From the NCBI RefSeq assembly GCF_001613005.1, contig NZ_BDBN01000050.1, positions 1-64,000 of the forward strand: DNA of 64,000 nucleotides, read 5' to 3'. The notes beneath the pieces were generated by a model that was given only the letters and a program-made list of their open reading frames with translations, had not been told where the DNA came from and searched no databases. The stretch comes from Nocardia nova NBRC 15556. Its GTDB lineage: Bacteria > Actinomycetota > Actinomycetes > Mycobacteriales > Mycobacteriaceae. Position 1 is the stretch's first letter; each line of letters begins with the position of its first letter. This document shows positions 54,934-62,730 of this stretch, one piece after another. The translations under genes and the position numbers were made by a program.

Positions 54934-56424
54934 GTGTCCGGTAAGCGCACCACCCCCCGCGCGCTGGTGTCCGCGGCGCTGCGGGGTGGGTCCGCGGCCG
55001 CGGCGCAGGGTGCCCCGCAACCCGGCGAGACCGCGCCGCACGGACTGTCCGGGCATGTGGTCGGCTTCGTGGAAGCCTTGCGCGCCAGGGGAATTCCGGT
55101 CGGCCCGTCGGAAACGGTAGACGCCGGCCGAGTGCTCACCGTGGTCGATCTGATGGATCGCGAGATGCTGCGCGAGGGCCTGGCCTGTGCGCTGCTGCGC
55201 CGGCCCACCCAGCGCGCCACCTTCGACGGCTTGTTCGAGCTGTGGTTCCCCGCCGCACTGGGGGAGCGCGCGGGCGCCGAGGACATCGAGCTCCCGCGGC
55301 GCGACGACGGTGAAATCGACCTGTTCGAATTGCGGCGCATGCTGGCCGAGATGCTGGCCGCCGAGCCGACCGGGGACCAGACCCGGCAGCTGCAGAATCT
55401 GGCCGCGCAGATGGTCGAGCAGATGGGGCAGTACCAGTCGGCGAACGGGCCGTCGTTCTCGGCGTATCAAACGCTGAAGGATGTGCAGCCCGAGGTGCTG
55501 ATCAGCAAGATCCTCGCGGGATTGGCCGCCGGGCAGAACAATTCGGAGTTCGACACCGAGGTCGCCCGCCGCGCCGCCCGGGAACGGGTCAAGGCGTTTC
55601 GCGGCACGGTCGAGGCCGAGACCCGGCGGCGCGTAGCCGAGCGGCTGGGCCGCGAGCGGGTGGCGACCTACGGTGTTCAGCGCCAGGCCGAGGATGCCGA
55701 CTTCCTGCGGATCTCGGAGAACGAACTGGCCGAACTGCGGCGCGGTTCGCAGCGGCTGGCCCGGGTGCTGGCCTCCCGGCTCGCCGCCCGGCGCAGACGG
55801 TCCCGGCGCGGCGAGATCGACCTGCGCAAGACGCTGCGCAAATCCATGTCGACCGGTGGGGTGCCGATCACGCTGCAGACCCGGAAGCCCCGGCCCGGTC
55901 GCCCGGATCTGGTGTTGCTGTGCGATATCTCGGGGTCGGTCGCCGGATTCTCCAGTTTCACCATGCTGCTGGTGGATTCGCTGCGTGAGCAGTTCTCGCG
56001 GGTGCGGATCTTCGCCTTCGTCGACCAGGTGGACGAGGTGACCCACATCTTCGATCAGGTCACACCGCTGGATCAGGTGACCCGGCGCATCTTCACCGAG
56101 ACGAAGGTGGTCGGATTCGAGGGGCATTCGGATTACGGTGCGGCGCTGCGCGGTTTCGCCGAGGACTGGCCGGATGTGGTGACCAGCCGTACCTCCCTGC
56201 TGATCCTCGGCGACGCCCGCACCAACTATCGCGATCCGGCGCTGAATACGCTGCGGGAACTCGTCCAGGTGGCCAAGCACGCGCACTGGCTGAATCCGGA
56301 GGCCGAAAAGATGTGGGGCACCGGCGATTCGGCGGCCAACCGCTACGCCGAGGTCGTCGAGATGCACGAATGCCGGTCGGCGCGCCAGCTGACCGGTGTG
56401 GTGAGCAGGCTGCTTCCGGTCTAG
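54934..56424 (+). CDS. VWA-domain protein, CoxE-like partner of MoxR
   Basis: This 496-residue protein has a C-terminal von Willebrand A domain with the MIDAS start LVLLCDISGSVAGFSSFTML and a later ILGDARTNYRDPA. The N-terminal half is helical and charged (VGFVEALRARGIPVGPSETV, AEMLAAEPTGDQTRQLQNLA), as in CoxE-like proteins. Together with the MoxR gene 4 bases before it this makes a complete chaperone pair. GTG at 54934 starts immediately after the MoxR stop. It probably sits at the membrane or cytosol as an adaptor for metal insertion into an enzyme; the client is not encoded nearby. Confidence 0.88.
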   Translation: MSGKRTTPRALVSAALRGGSAAAAQGAPQPGETAPHGLSGHVVGFVEALRARGIPVGPSETVDAGRVLTVVDLMDREMLREGLACALLRRPTQRATFDGLFELWFPAALGERAGAEDIELPRRDDGEIDLFELRRMLAEMLAAEPTGDQTRQLQNLAAQMVEQMGQYQSANGPSFSAYQTLKDVQPEVLISKILAGLAAGQNNSEFDTEVARRAARERVKAFRGTVEAETRRRVAERLGRERVATYGVQRQAEDADFLRISENELAELRRGSQRLARVLASRLAARRRRSRRGEIDLRKTLRKSMSTGGVPITLQTRKPRPGRPDLVLLCDISGSVAGFSSFTMLLVDSLREQFSRVRIFAFVDQVDEVTHIFDQVTPLDQVTRRIFTETKVVGFEGHSDYGAALRGFAEDWPDVVTSRTSLLILGDARTNYRDPALNTLRELVQVAKHAHWLNPEAEKMWGTGDSAANRYAEVVEMHECRSARQLTGVVSRLLPV

Positions 56425-56510
56425 GCCGCGAGGAGGGATAGCGAGCCGTTTGCCCGGAACCATCAGCGGCTGTTAAGCGCTTTCCAAGGCGGGCCGTCGA
56501 TCATTCGCGC

Positions 56511-57302
56511 GTGCCGTGCCCATCGGGGGAGTTCGCCGACGAAATCCCCGTCGACCAGCCGAGCGCCCCTGCGGCGCAACGAGATCCCCACGACCGGGAT
56601 GCCGAGCCCGCCGAGTTTCCCGATGGCGGGCCCCCCGATCGTGAGCGATCCGGCTCCGTGCCGGCTGCGTCCGAATGCCCGGCACCCGCATCGGACGAAC
56701 CGGCGCCGGGAGATCTCCGGCTGCGGGCACGGGAACTGACCGAGGCCGCGACCGCCCTGCTCGGCACCAGCCCTGCCGTCGCCGAACGAATGTTGTTGCA
56801 GGCTCTGCACTGTGGCACGGGCGTTCTCTCCGGTGAACAACGCGCGCGGCTGTACTCGCTGGTGGTGACCGCGGTCGCCAACCAGCCGGGCCGTGAGCAC
56901 GACCTGGCGGCCGCGGCGGCCGCCGCGGCCGCGAGCTGGACCGGTATCTCCGCCGCCGACGTGGCCCATCACACGCTGCTCGCCGCCCGCGTCCACTACC
57001 GCCGCGGTCACCACCGCCGCGCGGCCACCCTGTACGCCGAGGCCCTCGGCTGCGATGCGCTGCCCTATCCGCCGGAAGAAATCGCGGTGCTGTACGAGCA
57101 GCTCGGACGCTGCTTGGAACAGTGCCACCGCCACCGTGCCGCGGAACGGGCCTACACAGCGGGTGCGGCCGCCGTCGCCGGCCGGCCCCAGTGGGACGAA
57201 CTGCACCGCGACCTGATCGAGGCCGCGACCCGGTCCCGGCGCGCGGCGCGCAACCCGGCCGCGATGGTGCGGGCGTATCTGTCGGCGCGGCGGGCGCGAT
57301 GA
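56511..57302 (+). CDS. Uncharacterised protein with TPR-like helical region
   Basis: The protein has 263 residues. The first 65 are polar and Pro/Asp-rich and probably disordered. The remainder is Ala-rich helical with TPR-like repeats: VHYRRGHHRRAATLYAEAL, VLYEQLGRCLEQCHRHRAAE and AYTAGAAAVAGRPQWDELH. I do not recognise a family. GTG at 56511 opens the frame, with no good ribosome site, so a later start is possible. It follows the VWA gene by 86 bases on the same strand and precedes nadD. The opposite strand is also open here but its translation has no protein-like pattern. Confidence 0.55.
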   Translation: MPCPSGEFADEIPVDQPSAPAAQRDPHDRDAEPAEFPDGGPPDRERSGSVPAASECPAPASDEPAPGDLRLRARELTEAATALLGTSPAVAERMLLQALHCGTGVLSGEQRARLYSLVVTAVANQPGREHDLAAAAAAAAASWTGISAADVAHHTLLAARVHYRRGHHRRAATLYAEALGCDALPYPPEEIAVLYEQLGRCLEQCHRHRAAERAYTAGAAAVAGRPQWDELHRDLIEAATRSRRAARNPAAMVRAYLSARRAR

Positions 57303-57368
57303 GCTCATAGCACCGGATCGCCGACGAGACCCACCCCCGCCCGGGCCCGCCCAGTAAGCTCGGCATTC

Positions 57369-58010
57369 GTGCAAAACACAGGCCGGCGCAAACTGGGCGT
57401 GATGGGCGGTACGTTCGATCCGATCCATCACGGGCATCTGGTTGCCGCCAGTGAGGTCGCCAACCGGTTCGACCTCGATGAAGTGATCTTCGTACCCACC
57501 GGGCAGCCGTGGCAGAAATCCTCACGGCAGGTCTCTCCGGCGGAGGACCGCTATCTGATGACGGTCATCGCCACCGCATCCAATCCGCGGTTCACGGTCA
57601 GTCGCGCCGACATCGACCGGGAGAAGGCCACCTACACCGTCGACACCCTTCGTGACCTGCAGAATCAGCATCCGGACGCCGATCTGTACTTCATCACGGG
57701 TGCGGACGCGCTGGCCAGCATCCTGACATGGCAGGATTGGGCGGAACTGTTCGAGCTGGCGAAGTTCGTCGGGGTGAGCCGTCCGGGGTACGAATTGAAT
57801 GTCGACCACCTCGAGGAACATCTGCGAAATCAGCCGGCCGATGCGGTCACCGTCATCGAGATCCCGGCCCTGGCGATCTCGTCGAGCGAATGCCGTCGCC
57901 GCGCCGCCGAGGGGCGTCCGGTGTGGTACCTCGTTCCCGACGGCGTCGTGCAGTACATATCGAAACGGCACCTGTACGTGCCGGGAGGGAACGGGAAGGT
58001 GAGCCAATGA
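57369..58010 (+). CDS. nadD: Nicotinate-nucleotide adenylyltransferase (NadD)
   Basis: This 213-residue enzyme makes nicotinate adenine dinucleotide from NaMN and ATP in NAD synthesis. GVMGGTFDPIHHGHLVAASE carries the nucleotidyltransferase (T/H)xGH motif, VFVPTG-type EVIFVPTGQPWQKS follows, and LAISSSECRRRAAEGRPVW is the C-terminal ISST-like motif. The GTG at 57369 is the only suitable start. Its stop overlaps the rsfS start as ATGA, and the order nadD-rsfS-gpgP-octT is that of mycobacteria (Rv2421c to Rv2418c). Confidence 0.96.
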   Translation: MQNTGRRKLGVMGGTFDPIHHGHLVAASEVANRFDLDEVIFVPTGQPWQKSSRQVSPAEDRYLMTVIATASNPRFTVSRADIDREKATYTVDTLRDLQNQHPDADLYFITGADALASILTWQDWAELFELAKFVGVSRPGYELNVDHLEEHLRNQPADAVTVIEIPALAISSSECRRRAAEGRPVWYLVPDGVVQYISKRHLYVPGGNGKVSQ

Positions 58011-58411
58011 CGGCATCGGCACAGGCGGTGGAGATGGCGCAGGTCGCCGCGCGGGCCGCCGACGAGAAGCTGGCGACCGACGTCGTCGTCCTCGATGTCT
58101 CCGATCAGCTGGTGATCACCGACTGCTTCGTCATCGCCTCCGCGCCGAACGAGCGTCAGGTCAACGCGATCGTCGACAACGTCGAGGAGAAGTTGCGTCT
58201 CGCCGGGCACAAGCCGGTCCGCCGCGAGGGCACTCGTGAAGGTCGCTGGGTGCTGCTGGACTACGTCGACGTCGTAGTGCACATCCAGCACAGCGACGAG
58301 CGCAATTTCTATGCGCTGGAACGGTTGTGGAAGGACTGCCCGCAGGTCGAGGTGCCGGGTCTGGCGGCTCCCGCGCAGGCTCCGGCGAGTGGTAGCGGGG
58401 ACCCCGCGTGA
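58007..58411 (+). CDS. rsfS: Ribosomal silencing factor RsfS
   Basis: This 134-residue protein binds ribosomal protein uL14 and blocks subunit joining when nutrients are short. It shows MAQVAARAADEKLATDVVVL, DQLVITDCFVIASAPNERQV and WVLLDYVDVVVHIQHSDERN, all RsfS signatures, with a short Ala/Pro tail. Its ATG overlaps the nadD stop (ATGA) and its stop overlaps the next GTG (GTGA), so translation of the three genes is coupled. Confidence 0.96.
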   Translation: MTASAQAVEMAQVAARAADEKLATDVVVLDVSDQLVITDCFVIASAPNERQVNAIVDNVEEKLRLAGHKPVRREGTREGRWVLLDYVDVVVHIQHSDERNFYALERLWKDCPQVEVPGLAAPAQAPASGSGDPA

Positions 58412-59184
58412 ACCGCAGGCCCGAAGGCGACACCGCGCGTGAACCCGAACAGGCCGGGGAGCGCGGCATCGAATCCGGTGGGAGCGACGCGGCCGAAGGT
58501 GTTGCGGCGGCGGCCGGCTCGCGGGCGACGAAGTATCCGGGGGTGCGCCGGCTGATCCTGCTGCGACACGGACAGACGGAATGGAACGCCGCCGACCGGA
58601 TGCAGGGCCAGATCGACACCGAGCTCAGCGAATTGGGCCGGCGCCAGGCGAAAGACGCTGCGCGCGATCTCGTTTCCCAGGACGCCGTCGCGATCGTCTC
58701 CTCGGATCTGCGCCGCGCCTACGACACCGCACTCGCCCTGGCCGAACACAGCGGACTCGAGGTCGTGCGGGATGCGCGGCTGCGGGAGACCAGCCTCGGC
58801 GACTGGGAAGGTCTCGACCATCTCGAGGTGGATGCGCGGTATCCGGGTGCGCGCAAGGCGTGGCGGCTGGATCCCACCGTGACCCCGCCGGGCGGGGAGA
58901 GCAAACTCGAGGTCGGCGCGCGGGCACTGCCGGTGGTTCGCGAGCTGTTCGCCGAGCGTGCGGACTGGCCCGGCCGTACCATCATCCTGGTCGCGCACGG
59001 CGGGCTGATCGCGGCCCTGACCGCCGCGCTGCTGGAGCTGCCCGAGCACAAATGGCCGATCCTGGGCGGATTGGCCAATACCAGCTGGGTGCAGCTGAGC
59101 AGCCACGGTCCGGGCATCGAGCAGCCGGGTTGGCGGCTGGATGTGTGGAATGCGGCGGCGAAGGTAGCTCCTGATGTCCTCTGA
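58408..59184 (+). CDS. gpgP: Glucosyl-3-phosphoglycerate phosphatase-like histidine phosphatase (GpgP)
   Basis: This histidine phosphatase has 258 residues. After a disordered N-terminus of about 40 residues, RLILLRHGQTEWNAADRMQG gives the phospho-His RHG motif, DLRRAYDTALALAEHSG and RLRETSLGDWEGLDH the phosphate pocket, and VAHGGLIAALTAALLEL the second His. In mycobacteria this position holds GpgP (Rv2419c), which dephosphorylates glucosyl-3-phosphoglycerate for methylglucose lipopolysaccharide. The N-terminal extension is longer than in the mycobacterial protein. It overlaps rsfS and octT by a few bases. Confidence 0.9.
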   Translation: MNRRPEGDTAREPEQAGERGIESGGSDAAEGVAAAAGSRATKYPGVRRLILLRHGQTEWNAADRMQGQIDTELSELGRRQAKDAARDLVSQDAVAIVSSDLRRAYDTALALAEHSGLEVVRDARLRETSLGDWEGLDHLEVDARYPGARKAWRLDPTVTPPGGESKLEVGARALPVVRELFAERADWPGRTIILVAHGGLIAALTAALLELPEHKWPILGGLANTSWVQLSSHGPGIEQPGWRLDVWNAAAKVAPDVL

Positions 59185-60436
59185 ACGCTCCTCCGACGAC
59201 CGGGACGAACCGGTCCGGCAGGTATCCGACGAACTGTTGCGCAAGGCCTCCGAAGGGCCCGTCCGGCGGCTGCCCGACGCGCTGTTCGGTGGTCCGGTCG
59301 CGCCGGTGGAACCGGCCGGGGAATCCGATGCGGCTTCCGAATCGGGCGACGCGGACGACGACGGCGGATCGACCGGTCCGCCGGCCGTTCTCGCGGATGT
59401 GCCCACCGAGGCAGAGGAGAATGCGGAACCGGCCGCGGACGCGCGGGAAGACAGCGTGCCCGGCGGTTCCGAGACGACGCCGTCCACCGAGGCGGCGATT
59501 ACGCACGCCGTATCCGGCGACGCGGCGGTAGCCGATGACGCCGACGCGGCGCTCGATGCCCACGGGAAGTCCGACACCGGTTCCGGCGCGGCAACTCCCG
59601 GCGAGCGGACCGTGTCGAGCGCGGCCGTCGACGCCGTATCGGGAATCGACGACGCGGTCTCCGCGGATGCGCAGCCGAGCATCGGCGACGCGGCCGGCAC
59701 ACCCGAGGATTCGGCGCGGCCCGTGCTGGTCGTGATCGCGGATTCGCTGTCGTACTTCGGGCCGAAGGGCGGCCTGCCCGCCGACCATCCGCGGATCTGG
59801 CCGAATCTGGTTGCCGCGGAACTCGATTGGGACGTCGAATTGGTGGCGCGCATCGGCTGGACCTGCCGCGACGCCTATTGGGCACTCATCGGCGATCCGC
59901 GCGTGTGGGCCGCGGTGCCGCGCGCGGGAGCGGTCGTCCTGGCCACGGGCGGGATGGACACGCTGCCGTCGCCGCTACCGACGGCGCTGCGCGAATTGAT
60001 CCGGTATCTGCGCCCCCCGGTGCTGCGCCGGCAGGTGCGTACCGGCTACCAGTGGCTGCAACCGCGGCTGTCGAAACTCGGTCGCCCCGTGGCACTTCCG
60101 CCGCATGTGAGCATCGACTACCTGGAACAGTCACGGCATGCGCTGGCCCAGTTGCGGCCGGATCTGCCGGTGGTCTCGGTACTGCCCTCGGTGCACGATT
60201 GCGAGGCCTACGGCCGGGTCCACACCGGGCGTGCGCCCGCGGTGCGTGCGCTGCGGGAATGGTCGGCGAAATCCGGTGTGCCGCTGGTGGATCTGGGTGA
60301 AGCCGTGCGCGACGACATTTTTTCGGGCGAGGCGAATCCGGACGGGATCCACTGGGGCTGGGAGGGACATGCCGCGGTGGCACGGGCCATGGTGAAGGTG
60401 CTGTCGGAGGTGCGTTCGGTCGAGGCCGGTGCATGA
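59174..60436 (+). CDS. octT: OctT-like diglucosylglycerate octanoyltransferase with acidic N-terminal extension
   Basis: The protein has 420 residues. The C-terminal 235 are an SGNH-hydrolase-like fold: VLVVIADSLSYFGPKGGL with the GDSL-type Ser, GDPRVWAAVPRAGAVVLATG, and NPDGIHWGWEGHAAVA with Asp and His. This matches OctT (Rv2418c), which puts octanoate on diglucosylglycerate in methylglucose lipopolysaccharide synthesis. Residues 1 to about 185 are an Asp/Glu/Ala-rich, low-complexity extension not expected in the mycobacterial protein. The ATG at 59174 overlaps gpgP by 11 bases; an internal start near the fold cannot be excluded. Confidence 0.85.
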   Translation: MSSERSSDDRDEPVRQVSDELLRKASEGPVRRLPDALFGGPVAPVEPAGESDAASESGDADDDGGSTGPPAVLADVPTEAEENAEPAADAREDSVPGGSETTPSTEAAITHAVSGDAAVADDADAALDAHGKSDTGSGAATPGERTVSSAAVDAVSGIDDAVSADAQPSIGDAAGTPEDSARPVLVVIADSLSYFGPKGGLPADHPRIWPNLVAAELDWDVELVARIGWTCRDAYWALIGDPRVWAAVPRAGAVVLATGGMDTLPSPLPTALRELIRYLRPPVLRRQVRTGYQWLQPRLSKLGRPVALPPHVSIDYLEQSRHALAQLRPDLPVVSVLPSVHDCEAYGRVHTGRAPAVRALREWSAKSGVPLVDLGEAVRDDIFSGEANPDGIHWGWEGHAAVARAMVKVLSEVRSVEAGA

Positions 60437-60453
60437 ATCGGTGCGGATAGCCG

Positions 60454-61296
60454 ATGACCGTCGTGGTGGTCACGGATTCGGCGGCGAGCGTTCCCGCCGA
60501 ACTGGTAGCGGAGTTGGGCATCGTGGTGGTGCCGTTGCATGTGCTGGTCGACGATCGTGCGATCGCCGAGGGTGTCGACGAATGCGAGATCGACTACGGC
60601 GCGTCCACGGTGACGACCTCGTCCGCCTCCCCGGGTGAATTGCGCGCCGCCTATGAGCGCGCCCTGGAGCTCAGCGAGGGTGACGGTGTCGTGGCCGTGC
60701 ATATTTCGCGTCAGCTCTCGGCGACCTGGGAAGCCGGGCGCCAAGCCGTGCAGGATATGGATGCCGCCGCCCGGGTGCGACTGGTGGATTCGCTGAGCGC
60801 TGGCCTGGGCACCGGGCTGCCCGTACTCGCCGCGGCCCGTCGCGCGAAGTCGGGTGCGGCGCTGGATGTCGTCTACGACACCGCGGTCGCCGCCGCCGGG
60901 CGATCTCGCACGTTCATCGTCGTCAATCGGACCGAGCAGCTGCGTCGCGGCGGGCGGCTCAGCACCGCGGCCATGTTCTTCGGCACCGAACTGGTGACCA
61001 AGCCGATACTGCAGATCGTCGACGGCAAACTGGAGCTGCGGGAGAAGGCGCGGACGCGATCCAAGGCCTTCGCGAAACTCGTTGCCGCAGCGGTCGATGC
61101 GGCCGGTGACGACGGAGCGGCGGTGGCGGTTCAGCATCTCGGTGCCGCCGCGGCGGCGGCCACGATCGCCGGACAGCTCGGCGAACTCATTCCCGGTATG
61201 CGGGAGCTCGTGACCGCCGAATTCGGCCCGACACTCGGCGTGCACGTGGGCACCGGTGCGGTCGGCGTCCTGGTGGTCCCCGGCGGCTGCGGCTGA
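60454..61296 (+). CDS. DegV family fatty-acid-binding protein
   Basis: This 280-residue DegV protein has VVVTDSAASVPAELVAELGI and TSSASPGELRAAYERALELS at the N-terminus and the AVHISRQLSATWEAGRQAV helix. In other bacteria DegV (FakB) holds a fatty acid for the kinase FakA. No fakA gene is seen here. The position between octT and comEA is the same as Rv2417c. The ATG at 60454 lies 17 bases past the octT stop. The C-terminus (LGVHVGTGAVGVLVVPGG) is typical. Confidence 0.93.
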   Translation: MTVVVVTDSAASVPAELVAELGIVVVPLHVLVDDRAIAEGVDECEIDYGASTVTTSSASPGELRAAYERALELSEGDGVVAVHISRQLSATWEAGRQAVQDMDAAARVRLVDSLSAGLGTGLPVLAAARRAKSGAALDVVYDTAVAAAGRSRTFIVVNRTEQLRRGGRLSTAAMFFGTELVTKPILQIVDGKLELREKARTRSKAFAKLVAAAVDAAGDDGAAVAVQHLGAAAAAATIAGQLGELIPGMRELVTAEFGPTLGVHVGTGAVGVLVVPGGCG

Positions 61297-61341
61297 GCGC
61301 CTACCACCGCCGGCCGACGAGTTCCGCCCCCGCACCGGGGG

Positions 61342-61350
61342 TTGTCCACA
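61342..61350 (+). promoter_or_regulatory. DnaA-box-like sequence before comEA
   Basis: TTGTCCACA equals the consensus DnaA box of high-GC actinomycetes. It lies 82 bases upstream of comEA, next to a short hairpin (CCCCCG-CAC-CGGGGG at 61327-61341). A single box does not make an origin. It may modulate comEA transcription or be chance. Confidence 0.35.
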
Positions 61351-61431
61351 GCTCGGACGCTGTCCCCAGACATTCCGAAACCCCAGTTCGCGCACCGGGT
61401 CACGGCCCGCCGCGCACATACGGTCACCGTC

Positions 61432-62730
61432 ATGGCGCGACACGAGGATCGGACCCTACTGCGGCAGCGACTGCACGACGTATCACCCAGGCCGGCAACG
61501 CTCGGCACCCTGGCCCCCGGTCCGGATGACCCGACCCACGACGGGCTGTGGGACCTCGCCCGATCACCCGCGGACTCGCCCGAACAGCGCCGTGATCCCT
61601 CGGGCGGTCCCTCTGGGAGCCGGGATCTCGGCTCGCGCGGTAGCGAACCGGGTCCGCCCGTCGTACCGGTGAGCGGCTCCGACGGCGGCCGAACCATGGT
61701 CGCAACGCGACCGGGTGTGGACGCCGGCCGGGACGAGGACGCCGCCGGTGGGCGGACCGGCGTACACGGCGGGACTTGGCCGAGGCGGCCGTATTCGCCG
61801 AGCCGTATCCGGCAGAGTCGCGACGATGCCGCGGCGCCTCCTGGTAGTGCGGGAGCCCTCGACCGACGCGACGGTGACGGCCGGGACGGGGAGAAAGGTC
61901 CCGCGGCGACCGGCGCGGCGGTGACCTTTTCCGAGGCGCCGGAGAGTCCGCGAATTCCGCAGTGGCTCAGCGAACCGGTGGGATCGGTGACGATCTGGCA
62001 GCGGCTGGTTCCGGAGCGATTCCGGGGAGTTCGCGTGGATCCCGGGCGCAAAGGAGTGTGGGTGCTGGCGGGTGCCGGCGTGGCGGCGGTCATCGTGGCG
62101 GCGGCCGCCGCGCATCGAGACGATCCGGTGGCAGCGCCCGTGGCGCCGCTACCGGCAGTGCGCACCGACGCCGCCGAAACCTCGATGGCCCCCGCACCGG
62201 TGGACGGCCCCGGACTGGCCGTGCGGTCCGATCCGCCCGGCCGGGCGACGCCGTCGTCGGCTCCCGGCGGCGATCTGGTGGTCAGCGTCATCGGTCTGGT
62301 CGAACATCCGGGACTGTTGCACCTCGCACCGGGAACACGGGTCGCCGACGCTGTCGCGGTGGCCGTCGCGCGAGACGGTGCGGACCTCGCGGGGCTGAAT
62401 CTCGCCCAGCGGCTCGCCGACGGAGACCAGATCGTCGTCGGCGCGCCCGCTCCCGCGAGCGGCCCGCGCCTCGGCAGCATGGTCGTTCCGGGTGGACCGC
62501 ATCCGGCCTCGACATCGGGCGCCGTCGCGCCACCGGGACACAAGGTCAACCTCAACACGGCGACGGAACAGGATCTCGACTCTCTCACCGGGGTGGGCCC
62601 CACCACCGCCGCCGCCATCATCGGCTGGCGCATTCAGCACGGCCGCTTCACCAGCATCGACCAGCTCGCCGAAGTCACCGGCATCGGTCCCGCCAAGCTC
62701 AACCGTCTCCGCGATCAGGTCACCCTGTGA
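61432..62730 (+). CDS. comEA: ComEA-like DNA-binding protein
   Basis: The protein has 432 residues. The first 200 or so are Arg/Asp/Gly-rich and probably disordered. A membrane helix (VWVLAGAGVAAVIVAAAAAH) follows at about 205, then a SLBB domain (VSVIGLVEHPGLLHLAPGTR) and a C-terminal helix-hairpin-helix pair (KVNLNTATEQDLDSLTGVGP and FTSIDQLAEVTGIGPAKLNR) that binds DNA. ComEA carries DNA to the ComEC channel. ATG at 61432 is chosen; an ATG at 61342 would only add an unlike extension over the DnaA-box region. Its stop overlaps comEC as GTGA. Confidence 0.9.
   Translation: MARHEDRTLLRQRLHDVSPRPATLGTLAPGPDDPTHDGLWDLARSPADSPEQRRDPSGGPSGSRDLGSRGSEPGPPVVPVSGSDGGRTMVATRPGVDAGRDEDAAGGRTGVHGGTWPRRPYSPSRIRQSRDDAAAPPGSAGALDRRDGDGRDGEKGPAATGAAVTFSEAPESPRIPQWLSEPVGSVTIWQRLVPERFRGVRVDPGRKGVWVLAGAGVAAVIVAAAAAHRDDPVAAPVAPLPAVRTDAAETSMAPAPVDGPGLAVRSDPPGRATPSSAPGGDLVVSVIGLVEHPGLLHLAPGTRVADAVAVAVARDGADLAGLNLAQRLADGDQIVVGAPAPASGPRLGSMVVPGGPHPASTSGAVAPPGHKVNLNTATEQDLDSLTGVGPTTAAAIIGWRIQHGRFTSIDQLAEVTGIGPAKLNRLRDQVTL

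Noticed and set aside
53785..56463. Very long open frame on the minus strand opposite proA, moxR and the VWA gene
   Set aside because: It is a mirror of three clearly homologous plus-strand genes in GC-rich DNA. Its translation is Arg/Gly/His-rich with no domain pattern.
56463..57437. Minus-strand open frame opposite the TPR-like gene
   Set aside because: The translation is Arg/Gly-rich without repeats or motifs, whereas the plus-strand frame has helical repeats and the right neighbours.
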